Positions 1-8,837 of a DNA stretch of 64,000 nt are shown here, piece after piece (position 1 is the stretch's first letter; each line of letters begins with the position of its first letter). Position numbers and translations under genes: made by a program. Source of the stretch: Eubacterium sp. (GTDB lineage Bacteria > Bacillota > Clostridia > Oscillospirales > Acutalibacteraceae); NCBI GenBank assembly GCA_017463985.1, contig JAFUEH010000008.1, positions 101,182-165,181 of the forward strand, written 5' to 3'. The notes beneath the pieces were generated by a model that saw only the letters and a list, made by a program, of their open reading frames with translations, made no database searches and was not told the DNA's origin.

Positions 1-20
1 ACGGGGAGAATCATAGTATA

Positions 21-53
21 ATAAAGGTTAGGCAACTAACCTTTATTTTTTTA
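21..53 (+). terminator. Intrinsic terminator or attenuator before glpK
   Basis: An 11-bp perfect stem (21-31 with 36-46) closes on a GCAA tetraloop and runs into seven T residues. It either ends an upstream gene outside the window or acts as an attenuator in the glpK leader, since a TATAAT-like hexamer lies just before it at 17-22. The sequence alone does not decide between these. Confidence 0.75.
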
Positions 54-72
54 ATAGAAAGAGGAAGACATT

Positions 73-1587
73 ATGGCAGAAAAATATGTAATGGCGCTCG
101 ATCAGGGAACCACCAGCTCCCGTGCGATTATTTTTAACAAAAGAGGCGAAATTTTAGCCAAGGGCCAAAACGAATTTACGCAGTATTATCCGCAGAACGG
201 TTGGGTTGAGCATGACCCGAACGAAATTCTGTTCTCCGTGATTCAGGCGATGATCGCCTGCCTGCGTCCTGCCGGCACCGAGGAGGCCGTAAACCCGCGC
301 CACATCGCCGGTATCGGTATCACCAATCAGAGAGAAACCACCATTATTTGGGATAAGGAAACCGGCAAGCCGATCTATAATGCCATTGTTTGGCAGTGCA
401 GAAGAACCGCCGACTACTGCGAAAAGTTAAAGGAAGAAGGTCTGGGTGACTACATTAAGCAAAAGACCGGTCTGCTGATCGACGCTTACTTCAGCGCCAC
501 GAAGATCAAATGGATCCTGGACAACGTAGAGGGTGCGCGTGAAAGAGCCGAAAAGGGCGAGCTGCTGTTCGGTACGATCGACACCTGGATCATCTGGAAT
601 CTTACCGGCGGCAAGGCCCACGTGACCGACTATTCCAATGCCTGCCGTACCATGCTGTTTGATATTGACAAGCTCTGTTGGGACGAGACCCTTTGCGAAA
701 AGCTCGGCATTCCGATGTGTATGCTGCCAGAGGTGAAGCCATCCAGCTGTGTATACGGCTACATGAGCCGCATCACCGGTATTGAGGAGCTGACCGGTAT
801 CCCGATCGCCGGCGCCATCGGTGACCAGCCCGGCGCACTGTTCGGCCAGGGCTGCTTTGAAAAGGGTCAGGCTAAGAACACCTACGGCACCGGCTGCTTC
901 CTGCTGATGAACACCGGCGAGGAAAGGATCGACAGCAAGTCCAACCTGCTTTCCGGTATCGCCTGGGGTCTTGACGGTAAGGTAACCTACGATCTCGAGG
1001 GTTCTGCATTCAACGCCGGCTCCGTTATCAAATGGCTGCGCGATGAATTAGAGCTGATCGACTCCGCTCAGGAATGCGATATCTTTGCAGAGGAGGTTCC
1101 TGACACGAACGGCCTTTACCTTGTACCGGCCTTCACCGGTCTCGGCGCGCCGTACTGGGATATGTACGCTCGCGGTATCATGGTCGGCATTACCCGTTCC
1201 ATCAACAAGCGCCATATCTGCCGCGCTGTATTGGAAAGCATCACCTATCAGATGACGGACCTGCTGGAAGCGATGATGGCGGACAGCGACATTATGCTGA
1301 AGGATCTCCGTGTTGACGGCGGCGCTTCGGTTTCTAATATCATGATGCAGATGCAGGCGGATATGACGGGCTGCAACGTAAACCGCCCGGTGAACAGAGA
1401 AGCCACCGCGCTCGGCGCAGCTTACTGCGCAGGTCTGGCGACCGGCGTATGGGAGAGCACCGCAGAGATTGAGGAAAACCGCAAGGTTGACAAGATTTTT
1501 GTTCCCTCCATGCCGACCGACGTCAGAAACAAGAAATATGCCGACTGGAAGCGTGCTGTTGAGCGTTCACGCAACTGGGAGAGATAA
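73..1587 (+). CDS. glpK: Glycerol kinase
   Basis: Phosphorylates glycerol with ATP to sn-glycerol 3-phosphate in the cytosol. The 504-residue length is that of the family (about 500). The FGGY-kinase phosphate-1 motif DQGTTSSR is at residues 10-17, the segment [13 protein letters not shown] sits mid-protein, and the adenosine-binding segment VDGGASVSN is near residue 415. The ATG has an AGAGGA ribosome site about 7 bases upstream. No glpF or glpD is adjacent, so the glycerol source and oxidation step are encoded elsewhere. Two glycerophosphodiesterase homologues at 16-18 kb could release glycerol phosphate. It is a single-gene unit, closed by a strong terminator at 1696. The family assignment is certain; the physiological role is inferred. 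Confidence 0.97.
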   Translation: MAEKYVMALDQGTTSSRAIIFNKRGEILAKGQNEFTQYYPQNGWVEHDPNEILFSVIQAMIACLRPAGTEEAVNPRHIAGIGITNQRETTIIWDKETGKPIYNAIVWQCRRTADYCEKLKEEGLGDYIKQKTGLLIDAYFSATKIKWILDNVEGARERAEKGELLFGTIDTWIIWNLTGGKAHVTDYSNACRTMLFDIDKLCWDETLCEKLGIPMCMLPEVKPSSCVYGYMSRITGIEELTGIPIAGAIGDQPGALFGQGCFEKGQAKNTYGTGCFLLMNTGEERIDSKSNLLSGIAWGLDGKVTYDLEGSAFNAGSVIKWLRDELELIDSAQECDIFAEEVPDTNGLYLVPAFTGLGAPYWDMYARGIMVGITRSINKRHICRAVLESITYQMTDLLEAMMADSDIMLKDLRVDGGASVSNIMMQMQADMTGCNVNRPVNREATALGAAYCAGLATGVWESTAEIEENRKVDKIFVPSMPTDVRNKKYADWKRAVERSRNWER

Positions 1588-1695
1588 GACTGTCGAAAAA
1601 GCGCATAAACACGCAGGCTTATTCAAGGCGCTAGGTTAACGTCCGTAGCGGCTAGTTACAAATAAATTTATGTTACGCAACGACTAGACTATATT

Positions 1696-1739
1696 AAAGG
1701 CCTTGCAAGCATCGAGCTTGCAAGGCCTTTGGCGTTTTC
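1696..1739 (+). terminator. Intrinsic terminator of glpK
   Basis: A 15-bp perfect stem, 1696-1710 with 1716-1730, loop ATCGA, followed by a short T-rich stretch. It lies about 110 bases after the glpK stop. The rest of the 1588-1956 gap holds no ORF that I can support. Confidence 0.85.
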
Positions 1740-1886
1740 CGTCTTTTGCTCGGGGGCGGTACCGATGTACAGCTCCCGCTCGCAAAAAACGAAATTCTGC
1801 ATCTTTTTCGAAAGTCTACTTGAGAATTTTGCTATAATGAACAGTTTCCGATTTTGTTCTTGCGAGGATATTGTTAAAAATTTAAC

Positions 1887-1914
1887 TTGATATATTTTTT
1901 CCTTATGCTATAAT
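1887..1914 (+). promoter_or_regulatory. Sigma-A promoter for the Ldh2/malic enzyme genes
   Basis: TTGATA (1887-1892), a 16-base spacer and TATAAT (1909-1914) in an AT-rich stretch, about 40 bases before the ATG at 1957. The AAAAGGAGAT ribosome site follows at about 1941. Confidence 0.75.
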
Positions 1915-1956
1915 ATATGTCGGTAAATTTTATTTTAAATAAAAGGAGATTTTATT

Positions 1957-3117
1957 ATGCCAAAAGTAGTATGTCCATGGAATCTGATCACTGACTTTGT
2001 AACCGACGCTTTCGTTGGCTACGGTATTCCGAGAGACGAGGCAGAAATGTGCACAGACGTGCTTCTTGAATCCGATAAGAGAGGCATCGAGAGCCACGGC
2101 TGCAACCGCTTTAAGCCCATCTATCTTGACAGAATCAAGGCAGGAATCCAGTCACCTACCACTAACTTTGAAATTCTGAAGGAAACAGAAACCACCGCAG
2201 TGGTTGACGGCCACAACGGTATGGGTCAGGTCATCGGCACCAAGGCGATGCAGATGGCAATCGACAAGGCGAAGAAATACGGTATGGGTATGGTCGTTGT
2301 CCGCAACTCCTGCCACTACGGTATCGCCGGTTATTACACCTCCATGGCAACCGAGCAGGGCTGCATCGGCATGACCGGTACCAACGCCCGTCCGTCCGTT
2401 GCACCGACCTTTGGCACAGAGGGTATGTTCGGTACCAATCCGTTCACGCTTGGCGTTCCGTCCGACGAAGCCTTTGACTTCAACTTTGACTGCGCTACCT
2501 CTATCACCCAGAACGGTAAGATCGAATATTACGCCAGAATTGACGAGCCGGTTCACCCGGGCACGATCATCAATATCGACGGCACCCCGGTAGAGGGCGA
2601 CGCAGGTGAAGCACTCAAGAAGATCCGCGGCGGCACAGCAGCGCTGACCACCCTGGGCGGCATCGGTGAAGCACTCGGCGGCTACAAGGGCTACGGCTTT
2701 GCGATGTTTGTAGAGTTCCTTTCCTCCGTTCTGCAGGACGGCGAATACGGCAAGGCGCTCGACGGTAAGGACGAAGAGGGCAACATCAGACCGTATCACC
2801 TCGGTCACTTCTTCATCGCGATCGACACCAACCACTTCCTTGGCGAAGAGATCTGCCGCAAGAAGACCGGCGACATCATCCGCACCATCAGAGCCTCTAG
2901 AAAGGCACCGGGCGAGGACAGAATTTATATCGCAGGCGAAAAGGAATACGAAATCTGGAAGGAAAGAGAGCCGCACGGTGTACCGATCAATGAATCCGTA
3001 CAGGGCGAAATCAACGCCGTAAGAGACGAGCTCGGCCTTGACTACACCTTCCCGTGGGAAGAGAACTACACCCCGTATCCGGAAACCAAAAAGATCAAGT
3101 CACACATCGAAAGATAA
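1957..3117 (+). CDS. Ldh2 family malate/L-lactate/sulfolactate dehydrogenase
   Basis: NAD(P)-dependent 2-hydroxyacid dehydrogenase of the Ldh2/YlbC-type fold, unrelated to classical LDH/MDH. Family marks are visible: RGIESHG with the conserved His47, RNSCHYG with catalytic His120, and the segment FGTNPFTLGVP. The C-terminal half has the Gly-rich GGIGEALGGYKGYG stretch. At 386 residues it is slightly longer than usual (about 340-360). The next gene is a malic enzyme 63 bases downstream, and both can be read from the promoter at 1887, so malate is the most likely substrate: oxaloacetate or malate interconversion feeding pyruvate formation. Members also use L-lactate, ureidoglycolate or sulfolactate, so the exact substrate is open. 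Confidence 0.88.
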   Translation: MPKVVCPWNLITDFVTDAFVGYGIPRDEAEMCTDVLLESDKRGIESHGCNRFKPIYLDRIKAGIQSPTTNFEILKETETTAVVDGHNGMGQVIGTKAMQMAIDKAKKYGMGMVVVRNSCHYGIAGYYTSMATEQGCIGMTGTNARPSVAPTFGTEGMFGTNPFTLGVPSDEAFDFNFDCATSITQNGKIEYYARIDEPVHPGTIINIDGTPVEGDAGEALKKIRGGTAALTTLGGIGEALGGYKGYGFAMFVEFLSSVLQDGEYGKALDGKDEEGNIRPYHLGHFFIAIDTNHFLGEEICRKKTGDIIRTIRASRKAPGEDRIYIAGEKEYEIWKEREPHGVPINESVQGEINAVRDELGLDYTFPWEENYTPYPETKKIKSHIER

Positions 3118-3180
3118 GTATTTCTATGAAGGATTTCGGTAGCGAAATTCCAACCAGCAGATAACAAGGAGAATTATATT

Positions 3181-4353
3181 ATGGATTACAGAAAAGAATC
3201 ATTAAGACTGCACGGCGAGTGGAAGGGCAAGGTTGAAGTCGTTGCCCGCGCAAAGGTTGACAACAAGGACGCCCTTTCGCTGGCATATACCCCCGGCGTA
3301 GCAGAGCCCTGCCTTGCTATTCAGGATGATTATACCAAGAGCTGGGAGCTCACTAGACGTTGGAACATGGTAGCCGTTGTCACCGACGGTACCGCTGTGC
3401 TCGGCCTTGGCGACATCGGTCCGGAGGCAGGTATGCCGGTAATGGAGGGCAAATGTGTGCTCTTCAAAGAGTTTGGTGATGTTGACGCCTTCCCACTTTG
3501 CGTCAGAACCAAGGATGTTGACGAGATCGTTGACGTTGTTTACAAAATCAGCGGCTCCTTCGGCGGCGTAAACCTCGAGGATATTTCTGCACCGCGCTGC
3601 TTTGAGATCGAAAAGAAGCTCAAGGAAAAGTGCGATATTCCGATTTTCCACGATGACCAGCACGGCACGGCTGTTGTTACCTCTGCGGCGCTGATTAATG
3701 CCATGAAACTGACCGGCAGAACCCTTGGCGACTGCAAGGCTGTTATCAACGGCTCCGGCGCAGCCGGCGTGGCAATTGCCAAGCTGCTGATGAAGCTCGG
3801 TCTGAAGGACGTTATCCTTTGCGACAGAACCGGCGCGATCTACGAGGGCAGAGAGAACCTCAACCCGTTCAAGGAGGAGATCGCTAAGGTCACCAACAGA
3901 GGTATGGTCAAGGGCGGCCTGAAGGAAGCCATGGTAGGCACCGATATTTTCATCGGCGTTTCTGCTCCCGGCATCGTATCTCAGGATATGATCAAGTCCA
4001 TGAACCCGAACCCGATCGTCATGCCGATGGCTAACCCGACGCCGGAAATCATGCCGGACGAGGCAAAGGCTGCCGGTGCGGCAATCGTAGGCACCGGCCG
4101 TTCCGACTTCCCGAACCAGATCAACAACGTACTGGCTTTCCCGGGCATCTTCCGCGGTACGCTTGACGTTCGCGCCAGCGATATTACTGAGAACATGAAG
4201 ATCGCCGCTGCGTACGCGATCGCGTCTCTGGTTTCTGACGACGAGCTGAACGCAGATTACATCCTGCCGCACGCTTTTGATCCGAGAATCATGAACACCG
4301 TCGCTGCCGCTGTTGCTGAAGCAGCCCGCAAGGACGGCGTTGCCAGAATCTAA
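3181..4353 (+). CDS. NAD(P)-dependent malic enzyme
   Basis: Oxidative decarboxylation of malate to pyruvate and CO2. The 390-residue length matches the short bacterial malic enzymes that lack a phosphotransacetylase domain. The segment LAYTPGVAEPC carries the catalytic Tyr, GKCVLFKEFGDVDAF the catalytic Lys, EDISAPRCFEIE and HDDQHGTAV the metal ligands, and INGSGAAGVA the Rossmann dinucleotide motif. It is co-directional with the Ldh2 gene and has its own AAGGAGA site. A strong terminator follows 13 bases after the stop, so these two genes form the transcription unit. Cofactor preference (NAD or NADP) cannot be read with confidence. Confidence 0.95.
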   Translation: MDYRKESLRLHGEWKGKVEVVARAKVDNKDALSLAYTPGVAEPCLAIQDDYTKSWELTRRWNMVAVVTDGTAVLGLGDIGPEAGMPVMEGKCVLFKEFGDVDAFPLCVRTKDVDEIVDVVYKISGSFGGVNLEDISAPRCFEIEKKLKEKCDIPIFHDDQHGTAVVTSAALINAMKLTGRTLGDCKAVINGSGAAGVAIAKLLMKLGLKDVILCDRTGAIYEGRENLNPFKEEIAKVTNRGMVKGGLKEAMVGTDIFIGVSAPGIVSQDMIKSMNPNPIVMPMANPTPEIMPDEAKAAGAAIVGTGRSDFPNQINNVLAFPGIFRGTLDVRASDITENMKIAAAYAIASLVSDDELNADYILPHAFDPRIMNTVAAAVAEAARKDGVARI

Positions 4354-4366
4354 CCGCTATTCATCC

Positions 4367-4405
4367 AAAGAGCCTGACTCATGCAAACGAGTCAGGCTCT
4401 TTTTT
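4367..4405 (+). terminator. Intrinsic terminator after malic enzyme gene
   Basis: A 14-bp perfect stem, 4367-4380 with 4389-4402, followed by a T run. It faces the convergent gene ending at 4425 and may serve both strands. Confidence 0.92.
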
Positions 4406-4424
4406 ACGATTTGCTATCAACGGC

Positions 4425-4913
4425 TTACTGCTTCCCCTGCTGCTGAGCAAGAAGCATATTTTTTACGTCGGACACATCCTCCGCCGCTTGCGCCAGCATC
4501 ATCATCAGCGCCTGTGCCACAACAGCCAGGACGGTTCCGACAATGATAATCGCTATCGCGGCCAGGAAACCCTCTCCGCCGCCGATCACAACGCCGGCCG
4601 CCACACCGCCGATCAGCGCGCCGAGAATATCCAGAACCATCGTGATCATCGCCACCGTTCTGACGATGCCGATCCAACGGTTCGTGCTGCCGGAGGTTGG
4701 CTGATAAACAGGCGCTGTCGGCGGCACTGTGGCCCCTGCCGATGGCTGAGGTGCCGTGCCTGTCGGCTGCTGTGACGGCTGTTGCGCCGCAGCCTTAGCG
4801 TGTTTCTTCTCCTCCAGTGTTTTGAACATACACTCTTCACACTGAAGATAACCGTTTGTATGATACTCCTCGAAAGGACTGAGCTTTTTACCGCAGGTTG
4901 TACATTGTTTCAT
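4425..4913 (-). CDS. Small membrane protein with N-terminal zinc ribbon
   Basis: A 162-residue protein of unknown function. The N-terminus carries two CxxC pairs (CTTCGKK near residue 4 and CEECMF near residue 26), a treble-clef or zinc-ribbon pattern. A Pro/Gln/Ala/Thr-rich linker follows (about 40-80). Two hydrophobic segments rich in Ile, Val, Ala and Gly come next (about 85-140), then a Gln-rich tail. This layout, cytosolic zinc finger plus membrane hairpin, recurs in Firmicutes proteins of unknown role. It stands alone, convergent with the malic enzyme gene and divergent from uxuA. The start has AAGGAGA upstream. Confidence 0.75.
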   Translation of the reverse strand: MKQCTTCGKKLSPFEEYHTNGYLQCEECMFKTLEEKKHAKAAAQQPSQQPTGTAPQPSAGATVPPTAPVYQPTSGSTNRWIGIVRTVAMITMVLDILGALIGGVAAGVVIGGGEGFLAAIAIIIVGTVLAVVAQALMMMLAQAAEDVSDVKNMLLAQQQGKQ

Positions 4914-5018
4914 ACAGATTCTCCTTTTGAATGATTTCAGGTTTATTGTAGCACATCATCTATCGACCGTCAAGGAGATACGGAGGCACCTAAGCCAGGC
5001 ATTTTCATCATTTTGCAG

Positions 5019-5047
5019 TTGCGAAAGTGCGCGCGGTGTGATAGAAT
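5019..5047 (+). promoter_or_regulatory. Promoter of the mannonate dehydratase operon
   Basis: TTGCGA (5019-5024), 17-base spacer, TAGAAT (5042-5047), followed by an AAAGGAGGG ribosome site at 5056-5064. This supports translation from the ATG at 5071 rather than from any upstream in-frame start. Confidence 0.6.
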
Positions 5048-5070
5048 TGTTTTATAAAGGAGGGATAGCC

Positions 5071-6147
5071 ATGCAAATGACTTTTCGATGGTTCGGCAAG
5101 GACAAGGATACGGTTACGCTCGAACAAATTAAACAAATCCCCAACGTAGTCGGCGTCGTGCCGGCGCTGCACGATCTGCCTGCCGGCGCGGCATGGACGA
5201 TGGACAGAGTACAGGCAATGTACGATGAAATCACCGCTGCCGGACTGACGATGGAGTGTATTGAAAGCGTCAACGTACACGAGGATATTAAAATCGGTCT
5301 GCCGACCAGAGATCAATACATTGAGAACTACAAGGAGTCGATCCGCAATTTGGCAAAGGTCGGCGTTAAAGTGATCTGCTATAATTTTATGCCGGTATTT
5401 GACTGGACGCGCACTGATCTGTATATGCCGCTGCCGGACGGCTCTACCTGTCTTTGCTACGACGGCAAGCAGGTGGAGGGCAAAAGTCCCGAGGATATGT
5501 TCCGCGAAATCGACGATAACTCTAACGGCTACGCCATGCCCGGCTGGGAAACCGAGCGTATGGGCGAAATTAAGGCGCTTTTTGAAAAATACAAAGACGT
5601 CACGGCCGACGACCTGTGGGCCAACCTGCAATATTTCTTAGAAGCAATCATGCCGGTCTGCGAGGAATGCGACGTAAAGATGGCCATTCATCCGGACGAT
5701 CCGCCGTGGGGCATCTTTGGCCTACCGCGCATCATCACCGGCAAGGAGGCAATCGAAAAGCTCTTTGCCCTGGTGCCCAGCAAATACAATGGCTTAACGC
5801 TATGCACCGGTTCGCTCGGCGCCAGCCCTGACAACGATATGGTAGAGATCATTCACACCGCCAAGGACAGAATTTATTTTGCCCATCTGCGCAACGTACA
5901 GCACAACGACCAGTGGTTTAACGAAACGGCGCACGAGAGCAACGCCGGCTCGCTGGATATGTACGAAATTGTGAAGGCGCTGCAGGAGGAGGGCTTTGAC
6001 GGCTATATCCGCCCTGACCACGGCAGAATGCTGTGGGGTGAAGTGGCACGACCGGGCTACGGTCTGTATGACCGCGCGCTGGGCGTCTGTTACCTGAACG
6101 GCCTGTGGGAGGCTGTTGAAAAATCACGCAAGGAGAAAGAATTATGA
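5071..6147 (+). CDS. uxuA: D-mannonate dehydratase
   Basis: Dehydrates D-mannonate to 2-keto-3-deoxy-D-gluconate in the hexuronate pathway. The start is ATG 5071, since the open frame extends to 4927 but only this ATG has a strong AAAGGAGGG site, which gives 358 residues, the family length. Conserved UxuA stretches are seen: GVVPALHD near the N-terminus, CYNFMPVFDWTRTD mid-protein, MAIHPDDPPW, LTLCTGSLGA and HLRNVQ with metal-binding His and Cys residues, and YIRPDHGRM near the C-terminus. It overlaps the next gene by ATGA (6144-6147), so the two are translationally coupled. Pectin or glucuronate use is implied. Confidence 0.96.
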   Translation: MQMTFRWFGKDKDTVTLEQIKQIPNVVGVVPALHDLPAGAAWTMDRVQAMYDEITAAGLTMECIESVNVHEDIKIGLPTRDQYIENYKESIRNLAKVGVKVICYNFMPVFDWTRTDLYMPLPDGSTCLCYDGKQVEGKSPEDMFREIDDNSNGYAMPGWETERMGEIKALFEKYKDVTADDLWANLQYFLEAIMPVCEECDVKMAIHPDDPPWGIFGLPRIITGKEAIEKLFALVPSKYNGLTLCTGSLGASPDNDMVEIIHTAKDRIYFAHLRNVQHNDQWFNETAHESNAGSLDMYEIVKALQEEGFDGYIRPDHGRMLWGEVARPGYGLYDRALGVCYLNGLWEAVEKSRKEKEL

Positions 6148-6992
6148 TACACGAGAATTTAAAGGGCAGAGTAGCGGTTGTCACCGGCGGCGGCGGCGTG
6201 CTTTGCGGTGCATTTTCCAAAACGCTGGCAAAGCAGGGCTGCAAGGTAGCTGTGCTTGACCTGAACGAAGCGGCGGCACAGCAATGCGCAGATGAAATCA
6301 ACGCGGCGGGCGGCGAAGCGATCGCGGTCGGCTGCAACGTACTGGAGCAGGAATCCATGGAAAAAGCACGTGCCATCATTAATGAAAAGCTCGGCACCTG
6401 TGATATATTACTCAATGGCGCTGGCGGCAATAATCCGAAGGGCACCACGACGAAGGATACACTGGAACGGATCGACCTGCTGCAAAAGGACGACAGCATC
6501 AAGACCTTCTTTGATTTAGATCCTGCCGGCATCAGCTTTGTATTCAACCTGAACTTCCTCGGCACACTGATCCCCACCCAGGTGTTCGCACGCGATATGG
6601 TGGAAAAAGAGAACACCTGCATCGTGATGATCACCTCCATGAACGCCTTCCGTCCGCTGACGCGTATTCCGGCTTACTCGGCTGCCAAGGCAGCAGTGAA
6701 GAATTTTACGGAATGGATGGCGGTACACTTTGCACCGATGGGTATCCGCGTCAATGCGATCGCGCCGGGCTTCTTCTCGACAAAGCAGAACGCCGCGCTG
6801 CTGTGGAACGAGGACGGTTCACCGACCGAGCGAACCGGCAAAATCCTTGCGGCAACACCAATGAACCGCTTCGGCAAGCCGGAGGAGCTGGACGGTGCGC
6901 TGTTGTTCTTAGTGGACGAGGCCTTCAGCGGTTTTATCACCGGCGTGAATATTCCGGTGGACGGCGGCTTCAACGCCTATTCCGGCGTATAA
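6144..6992 (+). CDS. SDR family oxidoreductase, probable fructuronate reductase
   Basis: Short-chain dehydrogenase of 282 residues. The Rossmann motif TGGGGVLCGAF is at residues 15-25, NAG-like LLNGAGG near 91-97, and the catalytic Tyr-x3-Lys is in AYSAAKAAV with Ser upstream (MITSMNA). Coupled by ATGA overlap to uxuA, it most likely converts D-fructuronate to D-mannonate, as the SDR-type UxuB of Bacillus-like species does; the E. coli UxuB belongs to a different family. The substrate is inferred from context. The unit ends at the hairpin at 7024. Confidence 0.88.
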   Translation: MIHENLKGRVAVVTGGGGVLCGAFSKTLAKQGCKVAVLDLNEAAAQQCADEINAAGGEAIAVGCNVLEQESMEKARAIINEKLGTCDILLNGAGGNNPKGTTTKDTLERIDLLQKDDSIKTFFDLDPAGISFVFNLNFLGTLIPTQVFARDMVEKENTCIVMITSMNAFRPLTRIPAYSAAKAAVKNFTEWMAVHFAPMGIRVNAIAPGFFSTKQNAALLWNEDGSPTERTGKILAATPMNRFGKPEELDGALLFLVDEAFSGFITGVNIPVDGGFNAYSGV

Positions 6993-7023
6993 ACAGAGTG
7001 AGTGAAATCCAAACTGTCAAAAT

Positions 7024-7060
7024 AAAAAGCTATTTCACGAAGTTCGTGAAATAGCTTTTT
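7024..7060. terminator. Bidirectional terminator between convergent genes
   Basis: A long near-perfect palindrome, 7024-7041 with 7043-7060, with A-rich and T-rich flanks on both sides. It separates the SDR gene from the convergent PurF-like gene and can end both. Confidence 0.9.
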
Positions 7061-7061
7061 A

Positions 7062-8474
7062 TTATTCTTTTCCGTCCCAACAGTAGGTACAAAGCTTGTC
7101 GGGGTCAACGCCGATGGCGTCGATCATATCGTCCAGGCGGTTATAGCGCAGCGTCGTAAATTTTTGCTGCTGCCGAATACCTTCCACCATGGCGGCATAT
7201 TTTTCGGTATCGGGATTGATATACTCCTGAAGCGTAGCGTCGTCAGGATCGCCGCCCTCCAGCTCACGGATCACACGGCGCGTGATCAGCTCCATCTCAC
7301 TGGTAGAACGAGAGAAATTCAGATACTTACAGCCATAGAAGATCGGCGGACAGGCCGGGCGGATATGTACCTCCTTCGCGCCGCTGGCAAACAAGTATTC
7401 CGTCGTTTCGCGCAGCTGGGTACCGCGGACGATCGAATCGTCGATCATCAGCAAGCTCTTGCCCTCGATCAGCTCGCGGATCGGCAGGAGCTTCATTTTT
7501 GCAATCAGGTTTCGCTTTGTTTGGTGCGTCGGCATAAAGGAGCGCGGCCAGGTTGGCGTATATTTTACAAACGGACGGGTATAGGGAATCCCGCTTTCAT
7601 TAGCATACCCGATTGCATGGGCAATACCGGAATCAGGCACACCGGCAACCACATCCGGCTTGACGGAACCGGCATCACGCTTAGCAAGCGCTGCACCGCA
7701 GTGATAACGCATATCCTCTACGTTGACGCCCTCGTAGGTCGAGGACGGATAACCGTAGTACACCCACAGGAAGGTACAAATCTTCATTTTGTCACCGCCG
7801 GGAACCAGCGTTTTGATACCCTCCGGCGTTATCACGACGATCTCGCCGGCACGAAGCTCTCTGTCCGGCGTATAACCGAGGTTCAGGAAGGCAAAGCTCT
7901 CAAAGCAGGCGCAATAGCCGTCGTCCTTTTGCCCGAGGACAACCGGCGTTCTGCCGAACTTATCACGTGCCGCATAGACGCCCTTCGGCGTGAGCAGCAG
8001 CATACTCATCGACCCGTCGATCAGCTCCTGTGCATATCGAATGCCGTCGATAAAATTATCCTTTTGGTTAATGATCGCAGCCACCAGCTCAGTCTGGTTG
8101 ATCTCGCCGCCATGCATCTCAAAAAAATGCGCGCCCTTGGCGATGATCTTTTCAACAATTTCCGCACTGTTGTTGATTTTACCGACGGTTGCGATTGCAA
8201 ACGAGCCGTGATGTGACCGCACAAAGATCGGCTGCGCCTCATAGTCGCTGATCACGCCAATGCCCAGCTGTCCCTTCATTTCGTTGGATTCCTTAGCAAA
8301 TTTCGTTCTGAACGGCGAATTCTCAATATTGTGAATCGCTCTGTCAAAACCGTTTTCGCTGTCATAAACAGCCATGCCGGCGCGCCGTGTGCCGAGATGC
8401 GAATGATAGTCCGTACCGAAAAAAAGGTCGAATACGCAGTCTGTTTTGGAAACTGCTCCGAAAAATCCTCCCAT
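7062..8474 (-). CDS. PurF-like amidophosphoribosyltransferase paralogue lacking the catalytic cysteine
   Basis: Homologous along its 470 residues to glutamine PRPP amidotransferase: N-terminal class II glutaminase fold, C-terminal phosphoribosyltransferase domain with the PRPP loop MIDDSIVRGTQ. The four cysteines that hold the 4Fe-4S cluster in Bacillus-type PurF have counterparts (KICTFLW, FYGCKY, and the pair in LCTYCW). The nucleophile is missing: PurF begins M-C-G and this protein begins MGGFFGA, so Cys2 is Gly. No other cysteine lies in that strand. Family members with this N-terminus exist in several gut anaerobes (from memory). It may use free ammonia or have a different role. A stand-alone gene with its own promoter at 8517-8544. 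Confidence 0.88.
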   Translation of the reverse strand: MGGFFGAVSKTDCVFDLFFGTDYHSHLGTRRAGMAVYDSENGFDRAIHNIENSPFRTKFAKESNEMKGQLGIGVISDYEAQPIFVRSHHGSFAIATVGKINNSAEIVEKIIAKGAHFFEMHGGEINQTELVAAIINQKDNFIDGIRYAQELIDGSMSMLLLTPKGVYAARDKFGRTPVVLGQKDDGYCACFESFAFLNLGYTPDRELRAGEIVVITPEGIKTLVPGGDKMKICTFLWVYYGYPSSTYEGVNVEDMRYHCGAALAKRDAGSVKPDVVAGVPDSGIAHAIGYANESGIPYTRPFVKYTPTWPRSFMPTHQTKRNLIAKMKLLPIRELIEGKSLLMIDDSIVRGTQLRETTEYLFASGAKEVHIRPACPPIFYGCKYLNFSRSTSEMELITRRVIRELEGGDPDDATLQEYINPDTEKYAAMVEGIRQQQKFTTLRYNRLDDMIDAIGVDPDKLCTYCWDGKE

Positions 8475-8516
8475 AAGCTTGTCCTCCGTTGGGGTATTAT
8501 TTAGTTTGTTGAAAGT

Positions 8517-8544
8517 ATTATAACAGATAATGCACTAAAGTAAA
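8517..8544 (-). promoter_or_regulatory. Promoter of the PurF-like gene
   Basis: On the minus strand, TTTACT (8544-8539), 16-base spacer, TATAAT (8522-8517), about 40 bases before the start codon. ACGGAGGACA serves as the ribosome site. Confidence 0.6.
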
Positions 8545-8580
8545 ACATTAATTTGACAAAAAGAATAATTTCAGAAAATA

Positions 8581-8618
8581 AACCAAAAGACGCCTTTTTG
8601 CAGAGGCGTCTTTTGGTT
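8581..8618 (-). terminator. Strong hairpin upstream of the PurF-like promoter
   Basis: A perfect 15-bp stem, 8581-8595 with 8604-8618. On the minus strand it is followed by a T-rich stretch. It lies within the 8475-8837 gap and insulates the PurF-like gene from the heat-shock operon, or ended a gene now lost. Confidence 0.75.
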
Positions 8619-8687
8619 ATTTGTTGCCACCCTTTCAATCGCTGATCAACCAGTGTATGTGCGCAATTTCTATCGTATAAACAGTGA

Positions 8688-8798
8688 CAGCCGGTGGCCT
8701 TGCTTATTTCAGATGACTATCATTGTGGTGATCCGGAGGCAATGAGCTTTGAATATATCGATTTGGCGACCTATCAGCAACAACACCCATCATCATAA
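8688..8798 (+). pseudogene. Possible C-terminal remnant of a lost gene
   Basis: A 36-codon open stretch between TGA 8685 and TAA 8796 with protein-like composition (SDDYHCGDPEAMSF is typical), but with no ribosome site and only an internal Met. It lies between two terminator hairpins in an otherwise empty gap, which suggests the tail of a deleted plus-strand gene. I recognise no family. Confidence 0.25.
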
Positions 8799-8802
8799 AG
8801 TT

Positions 8803-8831
8803 AGCGGCCTGATCCTTTGGGACAGGCCGCT
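8803..8831 (-). terminator. Terminator of the heat-shock operon
   Basis: A 9-bp GC-rich stem, 8803-8811 with 8823-8831, seven bases after the dnaJ stop. T-rich sequence on the plus side is better than on the minus side, so it may work in both directions. Confidence 0.65.
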
Positions 8832-8837
8832 GCTATT

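Noticed and set aside
3202-4272. 356-residue minus-strand frame opposite the malic enzyme gene
   Set aside because: Antisense shadow; the plus frame has all malic enzyme motifs.
4927-5070. Upstream extension of UxuA
   Set aside because: The frame is open, but it lies over the promoter, and the family start fits ATG 5071.
7164-8216. 350-residue plus-strand frame opposite the PurF-like gene
   Set aside because: Antisense shadow of a strongly recognised protein. It has no ribosome site and basic, low-quality composition typical of reverse frames in GC-rich codons.
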